Shown here piece by piece: positions 48,022-57,499 of a stretch of 64,000 bases of DNA (the stretch's first letter is position 1; the number at the start of each line of letters is the position of its first letter). This stretch comes from Candidatus Protochlamydia amoebophila UWE25 (lineage in GTDB: Bacteria; Chlamydiota; Chlamydiia; Chlamydiales; Parachlamydiaceae): NCBI RefSeq assembly GCF_000011565.2, contig NC_005861.2:1488001-1552000 (forward strand). Direction: 5' to 3'. The notes under the pieces were generated by a model. That model did no database searches and was not told where the DNA came from. It saw only the letters and a list, made by a program, of their open reading frames with translations. The translations under genes and the position numbers were made by a program.

Positions 48022-48263
48022 TTTTGTTAAAACCTACACTAATTTTCATAGTTTTACCATAACACATCCTTGAATTGGCATATAGTAAAAACCCGACTTC
48101 GTCATTCGAATTCCCTTAAATAGGAAACTCAAAAAATGAATTTATGTGTCAATTTTTATGGAATCCGCTATATATAAAAGCATTTAAAAATTGGAATAAC
48201 GACTCTCGATTCAATAAACTCCAGATCGAAGCAAAATCTTAAAAAATCCTAAGTGCTTTCATC

Positions 48264-48941
48264 ATGCCAAATTCCTTTTCGAAAACAACGACTATTTTCT
48301 TTCCTCTTTTAGCGGTTCTTTTATTTACCCTCTGGTCTACTCCAATCGATTTAGCGGTCTCTCAATATTTTTATCGCCAAGGTGAATTTGATTCCTCTCC
48401 TATCACTCTTTGGATTTATCATTATGCAATTTTTCCTGCTTGGATTGTTGTAGGATTAGCAATTTGTGGAAGCGTAGCCTCAATTTTCTTGCCTCGATTG
48501 AAATTCTTTCGGCCCGCTTTCCTTTATTTGATTCTTGTACTGGCAATCGGATCGGGAATTTTCGTGCATGCCATTTTTAAAGACCATTGGGGAAGACCAC
48601 GACCCAAACAAATCATTGAATTCGGGGGTGCTCAACCATTTTTACCTTATTATAAGCCTCGCTTCAATCATTCATTTGAACCTTCTAAATCCTTTCCTTG
48701 CGGACACTGCTCTGTCGGATTTTATTTTTTTAGTTTTTTATGGCTAGGTAAGCATTATCGAAGCTATTTTCTTTACATTCTTGGTTTATTTTTAACAATA
48801 AGCTTGGGAGGTGCTCTCAGTTATGCTCGTTTAGTACAAGGAGGACACTTTTTTTCTGATGTGGTTTTTTCTGCATTAATTATGTGGTTGACATCGATTG
48901 GATGTTATCAAATAATCTTTAAAAGCGGCTATTCACCATGA
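48264..48941 (+). CDS. PAP2-family membrane phosphatase
   Basis: A 225-residue membrane protein with the three-part PAP2 acid phosphatase motif: KDHWGRPRP (residues about 109-117), FPCGHCSVGF (usual form PSGH, so the serine is a cysteine here) and RLVQGGHFFSDV near the end. Five or six membrane helices surround these. Relatives remove phosphates from lipid A, undecaprenyl pyrophosphate or phosphatidic acid. Its stop codon overlaps the lexA start (ATGA). Substrate not determinable. Confidence 0.88.
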   Translation: MPNSFSKTTTIFFPLLAVLLFTLWSTPIDLAVSQYFYRQGEFDSSPITLWIYHYAIFPAWIVVGLAICGSVASIFLPRLKFFRPAFLYLILVLAIGSGIFVHAIFKDHWGRPRPKQIIEFGGAQPFLPYYKPRFNHSFEPSKSFPCGHCSVGFYFFSFLWLGKHYRSYFLYILGLFLTISLGGALSYARLVQGGHFFSDVVFSALIMWLTSIGCYQIIFKSGYSP

Positions 48942-49558
48942 AAGGATTGACACCCAAACAACAAGCTATTTTGCAATTTATTCAACAATTTATCGAGACT
49001 CATCAATATTCACCGAGTTACAGAGAGATTATGAAACACTTTTCTCTTGCTTCCCCAGCTTCCGTTCATAAACACATTCAATCTTTGCAACGCAAAGGGG
49101 TGCTAGCAGCCGAAAAAAAATGCAGTCGTTCTCTCATCCCTACTCATCCTCCCGCTTCACTAACTTTTTCAGCTGAAGTGTTACTCCCTCTTATTGGCAA
49201 TATCATGGCTGGCTATCCCATTGAGATGTTTATGCGACCCCAAACCATTGCTGTTCCATCCACTTTTGTACATCATTTAAATAATACTTATATCTTACGC
49301 GTTCAGGGTAATAGCCTGTCAGAAGAGCTCATTCAAGACGGAGACCTTTTGGTTGTTGAAGCAAGATCTATTGTTCAGCCAGGAGAAATTATCATCGGCG
49401 CAATTAATCATCATAACACCGTTGTTAAACGTTATTATCCTGAAGGGCAATACATTCGTTTAGAAAGCATTCATATCAATCATTCCTCTTTAACACTCCG
49501 TCACGATCACCTAGCTATACAAGGGGTATTAACAAATCTCATACGTTTTTATTGTTAA
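48938..49558 (+). CDS. lexA: LexA repressor
   Basis: A 206-residue SOS repressor. The N-terminal winged helix is typical (LTPKQQAILQFIQQFIETHQYSPSYREI). The self-cleavage site is Ala91-Gly92 in GNIMAGYP. The catalytic Ser126 is in GNSLSEELIQDGD and Lys164 in TVVKRYY, so cleavage on RecA activation should work. To my knowledge the Chlamydiaceae lack LexA, so it is a marker of the environmental lineages. It overlaps the PAP2 gene by four bases; no SOS-box palindrome was seen directly upstream. Confidence 0.93.
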   Translation: MKGLTPKQQAILQFIQQFIETHQYSPSYREIMKHFSLASPASVHKHIQSLQRKGVLAAEKKCSRSLIPTHPPASLTFSAEVLLPLIGNIMAGYPIEMFMRPQTIAVPSTFVHHLNNTYILRVQGNSLSEELIQDGDLLVVEARSIVQPGEIIIGAINHHNTVVKRYYPEGQYIRLESIHINHSSLTLRHDHLAIQGVLTNLIRFYC

Positions 49559-49719
49559 TTAAATTTCTAAATTCTCCATTGATCAAAAAAACCATTCAAA
49601 TTGAAATTTGATTCAAATATTATTTGCAAGCATTGTGCAATATTTATTGTCGAATAATGTTTTTGATAACTTTCTAAACAAACCATTTTGTGAAAAAATA
49701 AACCAGGAAAAATCCCAAT

Positions 49720-50583
49720 TCACTCTTCAACCTCATCCAATTCCTCTGGTTCCGGCTCAAATTCCTCTAAAGTTTTGGACCGTCTTCCTGCTACAACACG
49801 AAACATTGCTAAGGTCAAAGCCAATAAAATATATCCCCAGGAAAGAACCGTACATGCTAAGGCAAAATGATGAAGAATACCATAGAAGACCAAAACAGCT
49901 GCAAGTACTGTGAAAAAAACAAGACGAAAAGAAGAAACTTTTATTTCTAAACTTTTGACACTAGGGAATTTCCAGCGACTTACCATGCAATATCCTAATA
50001 GCATCAACATCACAGATAAAATCCAGGTTTGGCTGTGGGTAGGAAATTGTTTTACCCACTCAAAATTGGGATTAAACAAGAAAAAATTAAGAGAAACTGC
50101 CGCTGCCGCTGCCGCAGGAATTGGAAGTCCTGTAAAATGCTTCTTATGCGCAACAGCCAATTCAACATTATTTTTTGTAGCTAATGCTGCTACATTAAAC
50201 CTAACTAGACGAAGAACTCCACAAAGTGAAAAGACAATTGCAGACATGGTAACTAAAAAAGATAATTTTGTACTGGGATCAACAGAAAGGCTTTTTAAAA
50301 TAATTACAGAAGGGGCCACCCCAAAAGAAATGGCATCAGCCAATGTGTCAAATACTACCCCAAAATCACTTTCCGCTTTGATAACGCGAGCGACTGCTCC
50401 ATCCATCAAATCGGCAAACGCAGCTAAAAGCAATATAGCTGTCACAGCGGTTAAAATTTGTGGGGTCACTTCTCCTACCCCCGTCATATTCATTTTAAAG
50501 ATGACAAAAAGTCCACAAGAAAGACCAAAAGCGGTAATGACATTAGGTAAAAAATAAATTTTCTTCCGTTGAAGAGAATGCAT
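49720..50583 (-). CDS. pssA: CDP-diacylglycerol--serine O-phosphatidyltransferase
   Basis: A 287-residue membrane enzyme that makes phosphatidylserine, precursor of phosphatidylethanolamine. The CDP-alcohol phosphatidyltransferase signature DGAVARVIKAESDFGVVFDTLAD carries all Asp and Arg positions of the pattern DGxxAR-x8-GxxxDxxxD. About eight membrane helices follow. The acidic tail (EEFEPEPEELDEVEE) is unusual. The ATG has GGAGTGAT about 10 bases upstream. Confidence 0.92.
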   Translation of the reverse strand: MHSLQRKKIYFLPNVITAFGLSCGLFVIFKMNMTGVGEVTPQILTAVTAILLLAAFADLMDGAVARVIKAESDFGVVFDTLADAISFGVAPSVIILKSLSVDPSTKLSFLVTMSAIVFSLCGVLRLVRFNVAALATKNNVELAVAHKKHFTGLPIPAAAAAAVSLNFFLFNPNFEWVKQFPTHSQTWILSVMLMLLGYCMVSRWKFPSVKSLEIKVSSFRLVFFTVLAAVLVFYGILHHFALACTVLSWGYILLALTLAMFRVVAGRRSKTLEEFEPEPEELDEVEE

Positions 50584-50766
50584 ATCGGTTAATCACTCCA
50601 AAAGTTAAATGAGAGAATTTGTAAATAACATACCTGACAATCTTATTTTAAACCAAACCTTGAAGAATTCTTTAATCAACAATATAATTTTTATTTGACT
50701 TTTTATGCTATTTAATTAACCTGAGCAAAAGTAGTTATTCAATATAAATTAACTAAAGGAGGTCTT

Positions 50767-50949
50767 ATGTTAAGGTGGGCTATAACCTTTTTAATTATTG
50801 CGATTATTGCAGCCATATTTGGTTTCGGTGGAATCGCAGCCACAGCCACTGGTATTGCACAAATCTTGTTTTAAATTTTTATTGTCTTATTCTTAATTTC
50901 ACTTCTATTTAGTTTACTTGGTCGTAAAGGGCCTACTCCGCCTATTTAA
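50767..50949 (+). pseudogene. DUF1328 (YtjA-type) small membrane protein gene interrupted by TAA
   Basis: An AAAGGAGG ribosome site precedes an ATG at 50767. The product starts [20 protein letters not shown] and runs to GIAQILF, the well-kept N-terminal half of DUF1328. A TAA at 50872-50874 then stops it at 35 residues. In the same frame without any shift, 24 more codons follow (IFIVLFLISLLFSLLGRKG and so on) to a TAA at 50947-50949, which is exactly the usual second half and length of about 60. So one base change would restore the gene. Either it is a fresh pseudogene, the 35-residue form is used, or the stop is read through. Confidence 0.85.
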
Positions 50950-51367
50950 ATCATTCATTTCATCTGTGGCAATGATTAAATGAATTATCCTTCGAGTTTG
51001 AAAGTTTTCTTTATGAAAGATTAACTTTCAAACTCAGGATGCAGCAGAAAGAATTTAATCCCATTTCAGCTCAAATTTCGATTTATCAATGCTAATTGAT
51101 TGAATTTGCGGGAGAAATAAAGTAAAAAAATGGTAAGATTTATTAAACTTTTTCCCCATTGAAAAGTTTAGAAGTCTGACGAATTTTACAAAAAATTCAT
51201 TCTTCTCTAAAAAATAAGTATAAAGTTAACCATCCTTCATTTTGTTTACATACCGCTTATTTTGACAAATAAGACAAAATGAACTTTTAGCAGATAGCAA
51301 AAATATGCTTATCTAAAATTTTTATAAGTGAATTCTTTTGTTTTTTAAATTGTAAGGTTATTTATTC
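50950..51367. other. Intergenic, one strong hairpin
   Basis: About 420 bases between the DUF1328 gene and the M16C protease. Apart from the hairpin at 50994-51035 I see no gene. The protease promoter should lie in the AT-rich second half. Confidence 0.45.
50994..51035 (+). terminator. Strong stem-loop after the DUF1328 gene
   Basis: GAGTTTGAAAGTT (50994-51006) and AACTTTCAAACTC (51023-51035) pair perfectly over 13 bases, and TCTTT-ATG-AAAGA inside the loop pairs too. It lies 45 bases after the second stop codon. No T run follows, so termination is likely but not sure. Confidence 0.6.
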
Positions 51368-54343
51368 ATGATCTCTAAACACTCTCGACTTAACGCTGTA
51401 GGTCAAATTTATCAGCAATTTGAACTGGTTAAAGCTGTAGAAATTCCAGAACTTCAATGTTTTCTTAGAGAGCTTGTGCACCAACCCACAGGTGCAATGA
51501 TTATGCATATTGAAAATGAAGATCCAGAAAACTTATTTTGCTTATCCTTTAAAACATTACCGGAAGATTCAAGCGGAGTTGCTCACATCTTAGAACATAC
51601 TGTTTTATGTGGATCCGAAAAATTTCCCGTTAAAGATCCTTTTTTTGCCATGAATCGAAGAAGTTTAAATACCTTCATGAACGCTTTAACAGGGGCCGAT
51701 TTTACCTGTTACCCAGCCGCCTCTCAAGTTCATAAAGATTTTTATAACTTATTGGAAGTGTATTTAGATGCCGTCTTTCATCCTCATTTAAATGAATTAA
51801 GCTTTTTGCAAGAAGGACATCGGCTTGAATTTGCAATTCCTAATGATCCCTCTTCTCCTTTAGAACATAAAGGGATTGTTTTTAATGAAATGAAAGGAGC
51901 TCTTTCTTCTTCAAGTGCCAGATTAATTGAAGCAATTAATGCTAACCTTTTTCCAGATATTACTTATGGCGCCAATTCTGGAGGGGATCCTGAGGCCATC
52001 ACGAAATTAACCTACGCACAACTCAAAGAATTTTACCAAAAGTTTTATCATCCAAGCCGTTGCCTGTTCTTTTTTTATGGAAATATGCCATTAGAAGAAC
52101 ATTTAGATTTTATTGCCAAACATACACTTAATCAAACCACACGAGCTACTCCTCTTCCTCCTATTCCCCTGCAACCCCGATTTCTCCAACCAAAATCTGT
52201 GAAACTTTCTTATCCCATTGCTTCTGAAGAAGAAACGACAAATAAAACTATGTTGGCCTTTGCTTGGTTGACTTGTCATATTTTGGAACAAGAAGAAACA
52301 CTTGCTTTAAATATCCTTGAACTCATTTTAATGGATAATGACGCCTCCCTCCTTAAAAAAGTCTTGTTGCAATCTGGATGGTGTAAGCAAGCCAACTCGT
52401 TTATTGATGTAGAAGTGAATGAAATCCCTTGGGGAATTATCCTCAAAGGCTGTCAAGAAGACAAAGCAGAAGATCTTCAAAAACTCATTAAAAACACGTT
52501 GCAAGAAATCATTAAAAATGGGATCCCTATCCAGATGATTGAAAATGCCATTCATCAACTTGAGTTTTATCGTAGCGAAATTACTGGAGATCATGCCCCT
52601 TTTGGCTTGTCTTTATTTATGCGTTCTGGACTTTTAAAACAGCATGGCGTTGATCCTGAACAAGGATTAAGAATTCACTCTCTTTTTGATCAGGTACGCA
52701 AACGTACTTTGTCTGATCCTTTCTATTTTACAAAGCTCATTCAGAAACATCTAATTGATAATCCCCATTTCGTTCAGATTGTTATGACACCTGACCAAAC
52801 ATTAGAAATGAGAGAAAATGAAAAAGAAAAAAAACATCTGGAAATAATTAAAAACTCACTGTCGGAAAAACTCACTCAGGAGTTAATTCATAAAGCTGAA
52901 TTGCTTGCCTCTTTTCAAAAAATGCAAGAAGAAGAAAGCTTGGATATTTTACCAAAAGTTTGCATTCAAGACATCCCCTTAGCGGCGAGGAACTATTCTT
53001 TAAAAGAAGAAAAGATAGGGGCACTAACAGTTTTTCATCACGCTGTCTTTACAAATGATATTGTCTATGCGGACCTCGTCTATGATTTACCAGCCTTATT
53101 AGAAAAAGATCTTCCTTATTTGCGCCTTCTAACTGTTGTTTTAACACAAATTGGCTGTGGAAAAAGAAGCTATGCAGAAAACTTGGAATACATCCAAGGA
53201 AATACAGGAGGAATTGCAGCAGGAATTAGCCTAAATTTACAAGCAGAAGATGAGGCTTGTTTTTCCCCAACATTTCATTTACGTGGAAAAGCTTTATATC
53301 GAAAATCCTCTAAGCTCTTCCCACTTATGCATGAAACAGTGGCATCGGCTAAAATCGATAGCTTAGAGAGATTAAAAGAAATTCTTTTCAAGCATTTCAC
53401 TGCGATGGAAAGTCGTTTAAGTCAAAGTGGTTTAAAATATGCCATTAATTTAGCTGCGAGTGGTTTAAACATCGCTTCTAAAGTTGCCAATGATTTGTAT
53501 GGACTCAACTATTATGTAAAAATTCGAGAACTCGTTAAAGACTTTGACAAACAAGGCCCTTATATTTTAGCTAAACTTCAAGATCTCCAAGAAAAAGTGA
53601 CTTGTTTGGATAACCCTCATTTAGTGTTAAGTTGTGATTCTACCTTTTATGATGAATTGAAAGGTCATGGATTTTATGGGTTAAAAGATATTGATACGCG
53701 TCCATTTCATCCTTGGTACAGTCATTTTCCCTTATTAGACGTTCCCTCTCAAGGAAAAATCATTGCCTCTCCTGTTGCATTTATTGGCCAAGTATTTCCA
53801 ACTGTCTCTTACGTCCACCCAGATGCTCCCGCTCTCACTATTGCGGCATTTTTATTTGATAATTTAACCCTTCACACAAAAATTCGGGAACAAGGAGGAG
53901 CGTACGGAGGCGGGGCTGTTAGTAATCCTCTTTCAGGGAATTTTTATTTTTACTCCTACCGAGATCCGAATATTTTTACGACCCTTAAAGCTTTTGAACA
54001 AGCTGTGGAAGTTGTTTTAAAAGGAGAGTTTGATGAAGCAGATTTAGAAGAAGCTAAATTTGAGATGATACAAACTTTGGATACTCCAATTTCTCCAGGC
54101 AGTCAAGCAGAACTGGCTTATGGCTGGTTAAGAGAAGGTAAAAAATTAGCTATTCGTCAAGCATTCCGTACTAAACTATTAAATTTGACCAAAGAAAGTG
54201 TGATTGAAGCTGTTCAAAGGATTATTGCTCCGCAAATGGATAAAGGCTCAACAGTCGTCTTTGCCGGCAAAGAATTGCTAGAAAGGCAGAATGAAGAATT
54301 AAAAAAAGCCGGGCTTTCACCACTAGTTATTGAAGGAATTTAA
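51368..54343 (+). CDS. M16C metalloprotease (PreP/insulinase family)
   Basis: A 991-residue zinc peptidase. The inverted zinc motif is HILEH (residues 73-77), followed by TVLCGSEKFPVKDPF, and the distal Glu lies in VFNEMKGALSS. The two-half layout with the M16C-associated linker region in the middle fits PreP, which in mitochondria and plastids breaks down leader peptides. The second half has GGGAVSNP and FYSYRDPN segments typical of the family. It probably degrades short peptides. C. trachomatis has an insulinase-family protease (recalled). It is a single gene with an inverted repeat after it. Confidence 0.93.
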   Translation: MISKHSRLNAVGQIYQQFELVKAVEIPELQCFLRELVHQPTGAMIMHIENEDPENLFCLSFKTLPEDSSGVAHILEHTVLCGSEKFPVKDPFFAMNRRSLNTFMNALTGADFTCYPAASQVHKDFYNLLEVYLDAVFHPHLNELSFLQEGHRLEFAIPNDPSSPLEHKGIVFNEMKGALSSSSARLIEAINANLFPDITYGANSGGDPEAITKLTYAQLKEFYQKFYHPSRCLFFFYGNMPLEEHLDFIAKHTLNQTTRATPLPPIPLQPRFLQPKSVKLSYPIASEEETTNKTMLAFAWLTCHILEQEETLALNILELILMDNDASLLKKVLLQSGWCKQANSFIDVEVNEIPWGIILKGCQEDKAEDLQKLIKNTLQEIIKNGIPIQMIENAIHQLEFYRSEITGDHAPFGLSLFMRSGLLKQHGVDPEQGLRIHSLFDQVRKRTLSDPFYFTKLIQKHLIDNPHFVQIVMTPDQTLEMRENEKEKKHLEIIKNSLSEKLTQELIHKAELLASFQKMQEEESLDILPKVCIQDIPLAARNYSLKEEKIGALTVFHHAVFTNDIVYADLVYDLPALLEKDLPYLRLLTVVLTQIGCGKRSYAENLEYIQGNTGGIAAGISLNLQAEDEACFSPTFHLRGKALYRKSSKLFPLMHETVASAKIDSLERLKEILFKHFTAMESRLSQSGLKYAINLAASGLNIASKVANDLYGLNYYVKIRELVKDFDKQGPYILAKLQDLQEKVTCLDNPHLVLSCDSTFYDELKGHGFYGLKDIDTRPFHPWYSHFPLLDVPSQGKIIASPVAFIGQVFPTVSYVHPDAPALTIAAFLFDNLTLHTKIREQGGAYGGGAVSNPLSGNFYFYSYRDPNIFTTLKAFEQAVEVVLKGEFDEADLEEAKFEMIQTLDTPISPGSQAELAYGWLREGKKLAIRQAFRTKLLNLTKESVIEAVQRIIAPQMDKGSTVVFAGKELLERQNEELKKAGLSPLVIEGI

Positions 54344-55224
54344 ATTTTAAATCATCGATGCTAACAATCAGCATCGATGAAAACACTTCTAGAGACCTTT
54401 AACTATTTCTAGAGGTAAATTTTAAATTGTTAAATATTGACCAACAAGGTCCATACCTCTTTGCTCACGCACACTTATACTTAAAAAGAGTTTTTCTAAT
54501 TTTCTAAAAATTTTCAAGTTTGTTTAGCCCTTTTAAAATCATTTCAACCACCATAAAACTCACAATTACTATTTCTATTCACCTAATATCCACAGCATGG
54601 CAGTGAACTAGATCTTTTTTATCAGCACATTCCAGTCTAACTATTTTGCTTTGCACAAGTATTTCTTTTAACTCTTTTAATTGTTTAATTCACATTAAAC
54701 TTAATCATCCTTGATCATGTTGTAATCTGGAAATAATAAAATGGCTTTGGTTTTGTCAAGAATATTAAGTGGGCAAACACACCTGTTACCTTGCGACAAA
54801 ATTGGCATGAATACATGAATTAAAAAGACTGGGATGGAACTTAATATCCATGAATAAGCTTGCCTCTTAACGAGCCAGTAAAATCGATGAAATCGGTGTT
54901 TAGAAAGTTTTGCGTAGAAAAATAAAAAAATTGAATTTTCAAGGGCTTTTCCTCAAAAATTACCGTTTGGTTTTTGCTTCTAAAACTTAAAAAAATGCTT
55001 CTAATTTAGTTTTATCTCTCACTAGGATTTTTAAAAGGTTAAAGATCTTGTATTTAAACTCTATCGTCCACTAGTTATTTTTTAAGGATTTTTGATTGAT
55101 AATTTATCTTTCTTAATTTTATTACATATTTTGTTTCATTAACATTGAAATAATAGTTATTTATATATTAGAATTTATAACACATATAAATATTTAAAAT
55201 AATTTAATTAGTTTGGGGTTAATT
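54343..55224. other. Intergenic, no gene seen
   Basis: About 880 bases between the protease and the first BTB-LRR gene. It starts with a clear stem-loop; the rest is AT-rich with only short frames. The last 200 bases, before the BTB-LRR gene, resemble the region before its paralogue at 60.6 kb in their AT-rich character and in the final TTTGG-GG-TAATTTTG segment. Confidence 0.5.
54353..54379 (+). terminator. Stem-loop after the M16C protease gene
   Basis: A perfect 10-base stem, CATCGATGCT at 54353-54362 and AGCATCGATG at 54370-54379, with a 7-base loop, 9 bases after the stop codon. What follows is A-rich and not T-rich. Confidence 0.6.
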
Positions 55225-57192
55225 TTGAATATTCATAATCCGGTATTTAATTCTAGTAATCTCCTTGTTAGCACAGACACTTATTCTTACTACCAATCGA
55301 ACAATCATTTAAAATTTTCTGAACGAATTCATTTATTGTGCAAAACAATTTTTCAGTCCTTTCTCAACTTATTCTTTAATTATCTCCAAAAAGAGCAGCT
55401 TCAGTCTCAATGGAGAGAAAGTTTTTGGGGGCAAAAAGAAATTATCGTTTCTAATTTTACCACAACTCATTCAGAATCTGGGATGTCTTTATCAAATCCA
55501 AGCCAAATTTCATGCTTTGCCTCACCTCCCCCTATATTGAGCTTCCAGGATAATACTTACCTAAAAATTTCAAGTTCCCAAAAAACTTTGTTAATGGAAA
55601 AATCACCCTATTTTAAAATTCTTTGGTCGGGAAATTTTCGGGAAACCCTCCAAGATCCCCTCGCTTTGAAGCAAAAAGAGTTTACTCATCTACTCAATTG
55701 TTTGATAAATGCTAATTTTAAAGTTCCTTTGCAAAAGATCCCTTCTTTGATTCAACTAGCAGATTACTATCAACTGACAAAAATTGTAAAAAATTTAGAA
55801 AAACAGTTGATTGCTGAGTGTAAATTAAAGAAATATGAGCTGTTTAACTCTAGAGAAGACAGTCTATTAGAGTTAAAAAAACTTTTAAATTTTGCGAACC
55901 AATATCAATTAAACACTTTAAAAAATTATTTAGAACTCACAGTTGTAAGTTCATTATTAAATCAGACATCTCATTTAACGGGATTTGAAAAAATTTTAAA
56001 TCACTTTCCAAATGAAATAGAAGAACTCAATTTTTCAAAGAATGCTTCTTTGACTGATGCCCATCTCTTAGCGTTAAAAAATTGTAAAAATTTAAAAGTG
56101 CTTCATCTCCAAGAGTGCCGCAATCTCACGGATGCAGGATTAGCATATTTGACACCCTTAACGACTTTACAGCATTTAAATCTGGCTGGATGCAAATTTG
56201 CTAATGCAGGATTAGCGCATTTGACACCTTTGGTGGCTTTACAACATTTGAATCTGAGCCATTGTAGAAATCTTACGGATGCTGGATTACCGCATTTGAC
56301 ACTCTTAACGGCTTTGACCTATTTGAATCTGAGCCATTGTAGAAATATCACAGATGCTGGATTAGCGCATTTGACACCTCTAACGGCTTTGACCTATTTG
56401 AATCTGAGTTCGTGTAATAATCTCACTGACGCTGGATTAGCGCATTTGACACCCTTAACGGCTTTGACCTATTTGAATCTGAGTTCGTGTAATAATCTCA
56501 CTGACGCTGGATTGGCGCATTTGACACCTTTAGTGACTTTAACGCATTTGAACCTGAGTTGGTGCTATAATTTCACAGATGCAGGATTAGCGCATTTAAC
56601 TCCCTTAGTGGCTTTGCAGCATTTGGATCTGGGCCATTGTAGAAATATCACGGATGCTGGATTGGCGCATTTGACACCTTTAGTAGCTTTAACGCATTTG
56701 AACCTAAGTTGGTGCTATAATTTTACAGATGCTGGATTGGCGCATTTAGCTCCCTTAGTGGCTTTGCAGCATTTAGATCTGAACGGATGCTGGCAACTCA
56801 CCGATGCTGGATTAGCACATTTGGCACCTTTAGTGGCTTTAACGCATTTAGATCTGAGTTCCTGCAATCATCTCACTGACGCTGGATTGCCGCATTTAAC
56901 GCCTTTAGTCGCTTTGCAGCACTTAGATTTGAGCTATTGTAGAAATCTTACTGACGCTGGATTAGCGCATTTGGCACCTTTAGTGGCTTTAACACATTTG
57001 AACCTGAGTTCGTGTAATCATTTTACTGATGCCGGATTAACACATTTGACACCCTTATTGGCTTTGCAGGATTTGAATTTGAACTATTGCGAAAATTTCA
57101 CTGACGCTGGATTGGCGCATTTTAAATCCTTAGCAACTTTCCCAAATTTGAATCTAATTTGTTACCAAAATTGCATCAATCTAGAGGATTAG
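55225..57192 (+). CDS. BTB/POZ-LRR protein 1, eukaryotic-like probable effector
   Basis: A protein of about 655 residues in three parts. The N-terminal 80 residues contain the block FSERIHLLCKTIFQSFLNLF shared with the paralogue at 60.6 kb. Residues about 110-200 fit a BTB/POZ domain: FQDNTYLKIS, SPYFKILWSGNFRETL and IQLADYYQL line up with the eukaryotic pattern. From about residue 270 come about 15 leucine-rich repeats of 24-25 residues with consensus LTDAGLAHLTPLVALQHLNLS-C, the cysteine-containing type of F-box proteins. BTB proteins link substrates to Cullin-3 ubiquitin ligases in eukaryotes; such families in amoebal chlamydiae are reported (recalled). I start at the TTG at 55225, which matches the TTG of the paralogue. 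Confidence 0.87.
   Translation: MNIHNPVFNSSNLLVSTDTYSYYQSNNHLKFSERIHLLCKTIFQSFLNLFFNYLQKEQLQSQWRESFWGQKEIIVSNFTTTHSESGMSLSNPSQISCFASPPPILSFQDNTYLKISSSQKTLLMEKSPYFKILWSGNFRETLQDPLALKQKEFTHLLNCLINANFKVPLQKIPSLIQLADYYQLTKIVKNLEKQLIAECKLKKYELFNSREDSLLELKKLLNFANQYQLNTLKNYLELTVVSSLLNQTSHLTGFEKILNHFPNEIEELNFSKNASLTDAHLLALKNCKNLKVLHLQECRNLTDAGLAYLTPLTTLQHLNLAGCKFANAGLAHLTPLVALQHLNLSHCRNLTDAGLPHLTLLTALTYLNLSHCRNITDAGLAHLTPLTALTYLNLSSCNNLTDAGLAHLTPLTALTYLNLSSCNNLTDAGLAHLTPLVTLTHLNLSWCYNFTDAGLAHLTPLVALQHLDLGHCRNITDAGLAHLTPLVALTHLNLSWCYNFTDAGLAHLAPLVALQHLDLNGCWQLTDAGLAHLAPLVALTHLDLSSCNHLTDAGLPHLTPLVALQHLDLSYCRNLTDAGLAHLAPLVALTHLNLSSCNHFTDAGLTHLTPLLALQDLNLNYCENFTDAGLAHFKSLATFPNLNLICYQNCINLED
56049..57177 (+). 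repeat. Tandem LRR-coding repeat array, about 75-bp unit
   Basis: About 15 units of mostly 75 bases, each coding one LRR. Several neighbouring units are nearly identical in DNA (for example the units whose LRRs read LSSCNNLTDAGLAHLTPL at about 56400-56550). That points to recent duplication or recombination within the array. Confidence 0.85.
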
Positions 57193-57499
57193 TGCATTTG
57201 ATGTACTTAATAATATAATATATTTGCATCTGAGTTGGTGCAAAAACTTTCAATAACGCTGAATATAAAAATTTGTTAGTTCCTTAAATTTAATAAAATT
57301 ACAGATAAAAATCTTTATCAGAGGATATTTATTTTTGCGTAAAAAATTGCTTTGTACAATAAATAAATTCGTTCGGAAAAACAAAAATATTTATAAAAAA
57401 CCTTAAAATATAAAAGGATAACTGCCAACAAAAGCACTTACTAACATCATGCAATAGTTAACATTTTACTTTTTTCATCCTATGGTTTAGTCAAAAAAA
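57193..57499. other. Intergenic with a degenerate LRR unit
   Basis: The first 75 bases after the LRR gene still resemble LRR-coding DNA: GGATTAGTGCATTTGATG near 57186 and CATCTGAGTTGGTGCAAAAA near 57225 match the repeat. Stops break it, so the array was once longer or extra units are decaying. The rest is AT-rich with no gene. Confidence 0.6.

Noticed and set aside
49910..50557. 215-codon plus-strand frame opposite pssA
   Set aside because: Antisense shadow of a conserved membrane enzyme; low-complexity Ala/Thr/Lys composition.
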